DNA of 5,174 bases, from NCBI GenBank assembly GCA_010365205.1, contig JAAFGU010000198.1:1-5174 (forward strand), read 5' to 3'. The translations under genes and the position numbers were made by a program. Position 1 is the stretch's first letter, and every line of letters begins with the position of its first letter. Below, piece after piece: positions 1 to 4,143 of the stretch. Under the pieces are notes generated by a model. The model was not told where the DNA came from. It saw only the letters and a program-made list of their open reading frames with translations, and made no database searches. This stretch comes from Aromatoleum sp. Lineage in GTDB: Bacteria; Pseudomonadota; Gammaproteobacteria; Burkholderiales; Casimicrobiaceae.

Positions 1-2
1 CG

Positions 3-956
3 GTCGTCGGCGACGCGGTCTACGCGGCCGCGGCCGACGGAACCCTCATGCGCGTCGACGCCCGGACCGGGCGCAGCGTCTGGCGCATTGCGGCGGGCAA
101 GAAACTCTCGGCCGGGGCCGGCGCCGACGGCTCGCTGGTCGCCGTGGGCACCAACAAGGGCGATGTGCTCGCCTTCGATGCGGATGGCAAGCCGCTGTGG
201 CAGGTCACGGTGAGCAGCGAAGTCGTCAGTCCGCCGCGCGTCGCCGACGGCACCGTCGTCATCTGGTCGGGAGATGGCCGCGTATTCGGATTATCGGCGT
301 CGGACGGAAAGACCAAGTGGGTCTACCAACGCGCCAACCCTCCGCTCACGGTGCGCAATTACGCCGGAGGCGCGATCAGCCGCGGCGGCTTGCTGCTGGG
401 AACCGCGGGCGGCAAGCTCGTCGCGCTCGATCTCGCCACCGGGAACGTCGGCTGGGAAGCGAACGTGGCGACCCCCAAGGGTGCAACCGAACTCGAGCGC
501 ATCGCCGACGTCACCAGCCTGCCGGTGATCGAGGATCGCCAAGTCTGCGCGGTCGCCTATCAGGGCCGCGTCGCCTGCTTCGAACTGGTGCGCGGCACGC
601 TCAATTGGTCGCGCGACGTGTCGAGCCTGGACGGCATCGTCGCCGACAACCGCTATCTGTACGTCGTCGACGACAAGGGCAGCGTACTGGCGCTCGACAA
701 AGCCACCGGCGCGTCCGCGTGGAAACAGGACAAGCTCGCGAAGCGACGCATCGGTGGCCCGCAACTGATCGGCGATCAGCTAGGTGTCGTCGACGGCGAA
801 GGTTACCTGCATCTGATCGATCGCAACGACGGCAGCCTGGTCGGCCGCATGGCGACCGACGGATCGCCGGCGACGGCGCAGCCCGGGGTTACGCCGCCCG
901 GCATCGCCGTGTGGCAGAGCGAGGCCGGCACCCTGTACGCTGTCGGCGCGAGATAG
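3..956 (+). CDS. bamB: Outer membrane protein assembly factor BamB (5'-truncated)
   Basis: BamB is a periplasmic lipoprotein anchored to the outer membrane. It is an accessory subunit of the BAM complex, binds BamA and helps fold outer-membrane beta-barrels. The 317 visible residues contain all eight copies of the propeller-blade signature, of the form DGxLxALDxxTGxxxW, starting at about nt 36 (DGTLMRVDARTGRSVW) and ending with AGTLYAVGAR at the C terminus. The segment GATELERIADVTSLP matches the inter-blade loop that contacts BamA in Escherichia coli (family knowledge). The frame is open to the left edge of the window, so the ATG at 48 is internal; family length suggests that roughly 60-70 residues, with the signal peptide and lipobox Cys, lie upstream. 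It ends with TAG, 201 nt before der. The main alternative would be another PQQ-like beta-propeller protein, but the position before der makes BamB very likely. Confidence 0.95.
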   Translation, partial: VVGDAVYAAAADGTLMRVDARTGRSVWRIAAGKKLSAGAGADGSLVAVGTNKGDVLAFDADGKPLWQVTVSSEVVSPPRVADGTVVIWSGDGRVFGLSASDGKTKWVYQRANPPLTVRNYAGGAISRGGLLLGTAGGKLVALDLATGNVGWEANVATPKGATELERIADVTSLPVIEDRQVCAVAYQGRVACFELVRGTLNWSRDVSSLDGIVADNRYLYVVDDKGSVLALDKATGASAWKQDKLAKRRIGGPQLIGDQLGVVDGEGYLHLIDRNDGSLVGRMATDGSPATAQPGVTPPGIAVWQSEAGTLYAVGAR

Positions 957-1157
957 ACGCGGGCACGCCAGGCCCCCGATCCTTCACCGCGGAGAGCACG
1001 GACAGCACGAACGCAGAATCGCCGTGTGCACCGGCGTTTCGGCGGGACGCCGCGGTCACGTCGGCCAGCGCCGGCCAGTCATCGCAATATCCTGTATGCG
1101 CTCTTCGTAGTTCCTCCTGCAACGCGCTAACCGCGCTTCGGACGCTTCGTCACTCTC
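957..1157 (+). other. bamB-der intergenic region, no gene seen
   Basis: This is 201 nt without a supportable gene. It contains a short repeat-like stretch at 983-1018 (listed separately). It has no hairpin followed by a T-run that would mark a terminator for bamB, and no convincing -35/-10 pair. TATCCT at 1088-1093 is the best -10-like hexamer, but nothing resembling TTGACA sits 16-18 nt upstream. In the der frame the first upstream stop is TAA at 1128-1130, with no alternative start codon after it, so der cannot begin within this gap. Transcription may simply run through from bamB. Confidence 0.6.
983..1018. repeat. Short GAGCACGGA-type intergenic repeat-like stretch
   Basis: The stretch begins TTCACCGCGGAGAGCACGGA and continues with an imperfect tandem pair of 9-mers, AGCACGGAC (995-1003) and AGCACGAAC (1004-1012), with 8 of 9 bases identical. 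The wording resembles intergenic elements of the form 'TTCACCACGGAGACACGGAG' that I recall as dispersed in several proteobacterial genomes. That resemblance is from memory and was not searched. Only one copy is present in this window. Confidence 0.35.
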
Positions 1158-2513
1158 ATGCTGCCCACTCTCGTTCTCGTCGGCCGCCCCAACGTCGGCA
1201 AGTCCACGCTGTTCAACCGGCTGACGAAGACACGCGCCGCGTTGGTCGCGGACTTTCCCGGCCTGACGCGCGATCGCCACTTCGGCCGCGGCCGCGTCGG
1301 CGACCGGCCCTTCCTCGTCGTCGACACCGGTGGCTTCGAACCGGTGGCGAAGGACGGCATCATGCACGAAATGGCGAAACAGACGAGGCAGGCCATCGCC
1401 GAGTCGGATGCCGTGATCTTCCTTGTCGACGGGCGCAACGGCCTCGCGCCGCAAGACCGGACGATCGCCGAGCTGCTGCGCCGCTCCGGACGCCCGGTCG
1501 TGATCGCGGTCAACAAGGCGGAGGGCCTCGTGCCCGAACGCGCGGCCGGCGAGTTCTACGAGCTCGGCCTGGGCGAGCCCTACCCGATCTCCTCGGCGCA
1601 CGGCGACAACGTCAACTCGTTGGTCGAATTGGTGCTGGGCGAGCTTCCCGTGTCCGCGCCCGAGCCCGAATCGGCCACGGGCCCCGGTGAAACGGTCAAG
1701 GTCGCCATCATCGGCCGCCCGAATGTCGGCAAATCGACGCTGGTCAACACGCTGCTGGGGGAGGAGCGCGTCATCGCCTTCGACCAGCCCGGGACGACGC
1801 GCGACTCGATCTATCTCGATTTCGAGCGCGAGGGCAAGCGTTATACCCTCATCGACACTGCGGGGGTGCGCCGGCGAGGCAAGGTGATCGAAGCAATCGA
1901 GAAGTTTTCGGTGATCAAGACGCTGCAGGCGATCGAGGACGCAAATGTCGTGGTGCTGTTGATCGATGCGCAGTCCGACGTGATGGAGCAGGACGCCCAT
2001 CTGGCCGGCTTCATTCTCGAGGCCGGACGCGCGCTGGTCGTCGCCGTGAACAAGTGGGACGGGATCCGCACCGACCGGCGCGAAGAAATCAAACGCGAAC
2101 TCGACCGCAAGCTGGGCTTCCTCGCCTTCGCCAGGCAGCACTTCATCTCGGCCCGCGCCGGCACCGGCGTCGCGGGTCTGCTGCGCTCGGTCGATGCCGC
2201 GTACGCCGCCGCGATGGCGAAGCTGCCGACTCCGAAACTGACGCGGATGCTGATGGCGGCGGTCGAACGCCAGCAGCCGCCTCGGGCAGGGATGGGGCGG
2301 CCGAAGCTCCGGTATGCCCACCAAGGGGGGCAGAATCCGCCGCTGATCATCATCCACGGCTCGGCGCTGGCGCATATTCCGGCGTCCTATCGCCGGTATC
2401 TGGAACATTTTTTCACCGAGGCGTTCCAACTGCGTGGAACTCCCCTTAGGATACAATTCAAGACCGGTGCCAACCCGTATGCGGACGCTCCTACGCGCCG
2501 TCCCGGGCGTTGA
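1158..2513 (+). CDS. der: Ribosome biogenesis GTPase Der (EngA)
   Basis: Der is an essential GTPase that binds the 50S subunit and is needed for its late maturation. The 451 residues show the diagnostic tandem of two G domains plus a KH-like C-terminal domain. G domain 1 has the P-loop GRPNVGKST (9-17), DTGG (56-59), NKAE (119-122) and SSA (145-147). A short acidic linker lies near 163-178. G domain 2 has GRPNVGKST (186-194), DTAG (233-236), NKWD (298-301) and SAR (331-333). The KH-like domain spans roughly 350-440 and ends with the conserved FKTGANPY. NKAE replaces the usual NKxD; from memory this is common in betaproteobacterial Der. The ATG at 1158 is the only possible start after an in-frame TAA at 1128, yet no Shine-Dalgarno sequence precedes it. 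The 3' end uses rare codons over 2436-2456, where a promoter may be embedded, and the stop codon overlaps a predicted RpoH -35 element. Confidence 0.98.
   Translation: MLPTLVLVGRPNVGKSTLFNRLTKTRAALVADFPGLTRDRHFGRGRVGDRPFLVVDTGGFEPVAKDGIMHEMAKQTRQAIAESDAVIFLVDGRNGLAPQDRTIAELLRRSGRPVVIAVNKAEGLVPERAAGEFYELGLGEPYPISSAHGDNVNSLVELVLGELPVSAPEPESATGPGETVKVAIIGRPNVGKSTLVNTLLGEERVIAFDQPGTTRDSIYLDFEREGKRYTLIDTAGVRRRGKVIEAIEKFSVIKTLQAIEDANVVVLLIDAQSDVMEQDAHLAGFILEAGRALVVAVNKWDGIRTDRREEIKRELDRKLGFLAFARQHFISARAGTGVAGLLRSVDAAYAAAMAKLPTPKLTRMLMAAVERQQPPRAGMGRPKLRYAHQGGQNPPLIIIHGSALAHIPASYRRYLEHFFTEAFQLRGTPLRIQFKTGANPYADAPTRRPGR
2436..2462 (+). promoter_or_regulatory. Possible internal hfq promoter in the 3' end of der
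   Basis: TACAAT at 2452-2457 is a good sigma-70 -10 hexamer (5 of 6), but no hexamer 16-18 nt upstream resembles TTGACA. The same stretch can also be read as a sigma-E (ECF) type promoter: GGAACTC (2436-2442), a 15-nt spacer, then TCAAG (2458-2462). The supporting oddity is codon use. GGA ACT CCC CTT AGG ATA CAA is unusual in a gene that otherwise strongly prefers GC-ending codons, and ATA occurs nowhere else in der that I could find. The protein sequence here is conserved, so only the codon choice is free. Which sigma factor would use it is uncertain. Confidence 0.35.
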
Positions 2514-2537
2514 AGCAGGCGCCGACCGTCCCCATGT
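2510..2537 (+). promoter_or_regulatory. Predicted RpoH (sigma-32) heat-shock promoter for hfq
   Basis: TTGAAG (2510-2515), a 14-nt spacer (2516-2529) and CCCCATGT (2530-2537) match the known sigma-32 consensus, CTTGAAA, then 13-15 nt, then CCCCATnT. The -10 element is a full match and the -35 differs at its last base and at the preceding C. The -35 overlaps the der stop codon (TGA 2511-2513). Transcription would begin near 2543-2545, giving a leader of about 70 nt before hfq. In E. coli, hfq is also transcribed from heat-shock promoters, which makes this placement plausible. The call is by eye from the consensus. Confidence 0.6.
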
Positions 2538-2585
2538 TCGGCGGGACGGGGGGAGGACTACCCCCATGGCCGCCCGTTTGCGGCC
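2526..2585 (+). repeat. Series of small GC hairpins in the hfq leader
   Basis: Three inverted repeats follow one another. The first is CCGTCCC (2526-2532) with GGGACGG (2543-2549), loop 10 nt. The second is GGGGG (2549-2553) with CCCCC (2561-2565), loop AGGACTA. The third is GGCCGC (2568-2573) with GCGGCC (2580-2585), loop CCGTTT. None is followed by a T-run, so they are not intrinsic terminators. The first lies mostly upstream of the start site predicted for the RpoH promoter and could form only in read-through RNA. The second puts part of a GGAGGA Shine-Dalgarno sequence in its stem and loop. Confidence 0.4.
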
Positions 2586-2616
2586 GGACCGACACCAACC
2601 GCGGAGCCAGCGATGA
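2566..2616 (+). CDS. Possible leader peptide overlapping the hfq start
   Basis: This is a 16-codon frame (MAARLRPDRHQPRSQR) between der and hfq. It starts at an ATG 8 nt after GGGGGGAGGA (2548-2557), which is the strongest Shine-Dalgarno match I see in the window. It ends in TGA at 2614-2616, overlapping the hfq start codon as ATGA, the classic geometry for translational coupling. Five of its 16 residues are arginine. I recognise no family. The frame is short enough to arise by chance in GC-rich DNA, and hfq has its own Shine-Dalgarno sequence, so coding status rests only on the start signal and the overlap. Confidence 0.3.
   Translation: MAARLRPDRHQPRSQR
2603..2606 (+). promoter_or_regulatory. 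hfq ribosome binding site
   Basis: GGAG sits 6 nt before the hfq ATG, a normal Shine-Dalgarno position. It supports 2613 as the start. It is also the only clear Shine-Dalgarno sequence in front of any of the three complete genes or of hflK; der and hflK show none and hflX has only a weak GAG. Confidence 0.7.
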
Positions 2617-2861
2617 GCAATAAGGGGCAAATGCTACAAGACCCGTTCCTGAATACCCTGCGCAAGGAGCACGTGCAGGTATCGATCTATCTTGTCAACG
2701 GCATCAAGCTGCAGGGACAGATCGAGTCCTTCGACCAATACGTCGTGCTGCTCAAGAACACGGTCACGCAAATGGTGTACAAGCATGCGATTTCGACCGT
2801 CGTTCCAGCCCGCGCCGTCGCGATGCCGCACCACGCTCCGAACGGCGACGTCGAGGGTTGA
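2613..2861 (+). CDS. hfq: RNA chaperone Hfq
   Basis: Hfq is a hexameric Sm-like ring in the cytoplasm that pairs small RNAs with mRNAs and steers mRNA stability and translation. The 82 residues match the family throughout. The conserved QDPFLN segment (9-14) with Q9 and D10 lies on the proximal, U-binding face. The rim motif RKEH (17-20) replaces the RRER of E. coli. Sm1 (about 21-51) includes Y26 and Y43, and Sm2 includes YKH (56-58). The C-terminal tail after VVPAR is short (about 15 residues, with HH) and likely disordered. The start is fixed by GGAG 6 nt upstream and by alignment, one residue longer than the E. coli protein before the QDPF block. A predicted RpoH promoter and a possible coupled leader frame lie directly upstream. 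Codons 2-4 (AGC AAT AAG) form three ARN triplets, the RNA motif bound by the distal face of Hfq, so autoregulation is conceivable. Confidence 0.98.
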   Translation: MSNKGQMLQDPFLNTLRKEHVQVSIYLVNGIKLQGQIESFDQYVVLLKNTVTQMVYKHAISTVVPARAVAMPHHAPNGDVEG

Positions 2862-2887
2862 GCGCCCGCTCGCTTGCACCGGCTCCG

Positions 2888-2903
2888 GCGGCCGCGCGGC
2901 CGC
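2888..2903. repeat. Perfect 16-bp GC palindrome between hfq and hflX
   Basis: GCGGCCGCGCGGCCGC reads the same on both strands. In RNA a related 7-bp stem, CGGCCGC (2889-2895) with GCGGCCG (2902-2908), loop GCGGCC, can form. No T-run follows, so it is not a standard terminator. It could act as an RNA-stability or attenuating element after hfq. GC-only palindromes of this kind also arise readily in such a GC-rich genome; the 12-mer GCGGCCGCGGCC occurs at 24-35 inside bamB and again at 2896-2907. Confidence 0.4.
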
Positions 2904-2950
2904 GGCCGGGATTCGCATGAACGTACCTTGCCCTCCGCCAACGAGCCCGC

Positions 2951-4084
2951 ATGATTGAGCGTCCGACCGGCGGTGATCGCGCGCTTCTCGTCGTCCTCGA
3001 CTTCGGCGACGCCGACCCCGTGGAGCGCCTGGCCGAGATCTCGGCACTGGCTTCATCCGCCGGCGCGACGATCGTCGGCACGGTGACCGGCCGCCGCAAG
3101 CGCCCGGACGCCGCGCTGTTCGCCGGCAAGGGCAAGGTCGAGGAGATCGCAGCCCGTCGAAAAGAATCGGAGGCTGACCTCGTCATCTTCGATCACCCGC
3201 TGACGCCGGCGCAGCAGCGCAATCTCGAGCGAGCGCTCGAATGCCGCGTCGTCGATCGCGTCAGCCTGATCCTCGACATCTTTGCGCTGCGCGCGCGCAG
3301 TGCCGAGGGCAAGCTGCAGGTCGAGCTCGCTCAGCTGAGGCATCTGTCGACGCGCCTGGTGCGCGGCTGGACCCACCTCGAGCGCCAGACCGGTGGCATC
3401 GGGCTGCGCGGCCCCGGCGAAACGCAGCTGGAAACCGACCGCCGGCTGCTGGGCATCCGCGTCAAGGTGCTGAACGAGCGTCTCGCCCACGTTGCGCGCC
3501 AGCGCGCGACGCAGAGCCGCACGCGGCGGCGGGCATCGATTCGCACGGTGGCGCTGGTCGGCTACACGAACGCCGGCAAGTCGACGCTGTTCAATCGGCT
3601 GACCGGCGCGAAAAGCTACGCGGCCGACCAGCTGTTCGCGACGCTCGACACGACGTTGCGCCGGATCTACGTGCCCGGCGCCGACGTCATCGTGCTGTCC
3701 GACACCGTCGGCTTCATTCGCGACCTGCCGCACGACCTCGTCGCCGCGTTCCGGGCGACGCTCGCGGAGGCCGCCGATGCCGACCTGTTGCTGCACGTGA
3801 TCGACGCCGGGCATCCGTACCGGGACGATCAGATCGCCGCCGTCGATGCGGTGATCACCGAGCTCGGCGCGGACCGCGTGCCGCAGATTCGCGTGTACAA
3901 CAAGATCGACGCGACCGCCCTTGCCCCGGGGATCGAGCGCGACGAGTCTGGTATACTTTGTGCCGTCCGGCTGAGCGCCCTGACGGGTGCGGGTTGCGCC
4001 GAATTGCGCGCCGCATTGGCCGAGCGCTTCCCGGTGGCCGAGGCGCATCCGGCCCCGGCCGACGCTCAGGCAGCGCCCGTCTGA
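2951..4084 (+). CDS. hflX: Ribosome-associated GTPase HflX
   Basis: HflX is a GTPase that binds the 50S subunit and splits stalled or idle 70S ribosomes, notably under heat stress (family knowledge). In the 377 residues, the N-terminal nucleotide-binding-like domain holds the family motif FAGKGKVEEI (about 57-66). A helical linker follows with the hallmark GGIGLRGPGETQLETDRR (148-165), then a basic coil, then a G domain: P-loop GYTNAGKST (204-212), switch I ATLDTT (230-235), DTVG (251-254), NKID (317-320) and SAL (342-344). Length is typical for betaproteobacteria and shorter than the E. coli protein. The ATG at 2951 is chosen by alignment (MIERPTGGDRALLV); only a weak GAG lies 6 nt upstream. 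It follows hfq by 89 nt, matching the conserved hfq-hflX-hflK order. A rare-codon stretch near its 3' end (ATA CTT TGT) contains an extended -10 sequence. Confidence 0.98.
   Translation: MIERPTGGDRALLVVLDFGDADPVERLAEISALASSAGATIVGTVTGRRKRPDAALFAGKGKVEEIAARRKESEADLVIFDHPLTPAQQRNLERALECRVVDRVSLILDIFALRARSAEGKLQVELAQLRHLSTRLVRGWTHLERQTGGIGLRGPGETQLETDRRLLGIRVKVLNERLAHVARQRATQSRTRRRASIRTVALVGYTNAGKSTLFNRLTGAKSYAADQLFATLDTTLRRIYVPGADVIVLSDTVGFIRDLPHDLVAAFRATLAEAADADLLLHVIDAGHPYRDDQIAAVDAVITELGADRVPQIRVYNKIDATALAPGIERDESGILCAVRLSALTGAGCAELRAALAERFPVAEAHPAPADAQAAPV
3949..3957 (+). promoter_or_regulatory. Possible extended -10 promoter for hflK inside hflX
   Basis: TGGTATACT matches the extended -10 form TGnTATAAT at all but one position. 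No -35 hexamer is recognisable at 16-18 nt; TTGCCC at 3921 is 25 nt away. The codons used are GGT ATA CTT TGT, with the only ATA in hflX, inside a gene that otherwise prefers GC-ending codons. A transcript would start near 3964, about 180 nt before hflK. This is inferred from the sequence alone. Confidence 0.4.
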
Positions 4085-4143
4085 CTCTTGGTCCCCAACC
4101 CGCACGCGCGGCTCCAAATCCGCCTTCTTTCGAACGTCCCGTC

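Noticed and set aside
48..50. ATG at 48 as the start of bamB
   Set aside because: The frame is open and BamB-like to the left edge of the window, and a start here would cut a propeller blade and remove the lipoprotein signal.
1088..1093. TATCCT as a der promoter -10
   Set aside because: Weak match and no -35-like hexamer at 16-18 nt upstream.
1111..1119. TTCCTCCTG before der, resembling the anti-Shine-Dalgarno sequence of 16S rRNA, or a minus-strand Shine-Dalgarno sequence
   Set aside because: der has no Shine-Dalgarno sequence for it to mask, and on the minus strand it falls inside a short shadow frame rather than before a start.
197..1690. A 497-codon plus-strand frame spanning bamB, the gap and the first part of der
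   Set aside because: Arginine-rich low-complexity translation overlapping two well-identified genes in another frame; no motif supports it.
2408..2413. Run of six T in der as a frameshift site
   Set aside because: It encodes His-Phe-Phe in the conserved KH-like domain, the frame continues correctly to the conserved C terminus, and no alternative product is suggested.
2568..2585. GGCCGC/GCGGCC hairpin as a terminator between der and hfq
   Set aside because: No T-run follows, and it would lie between the predicted promoter and hfq.
1056..2630. A 524-codon open frame on the minus strand covering all of der
   Set aside because: It is longer than der itself, but its translation is rich in Arg, Asp and Gly, with no recognisable domain. 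It mirrors the codon bias of der and runs into intergenic sequence on both sides. Best read as a GC-driven shadow.
3053..4117. A 354-codon minus-strand frame opposite hflX
   Set aside because: Composition typical of an antisense shadow, no family resemblance, and no Shine-Dalgarno or promoter signal noticed.
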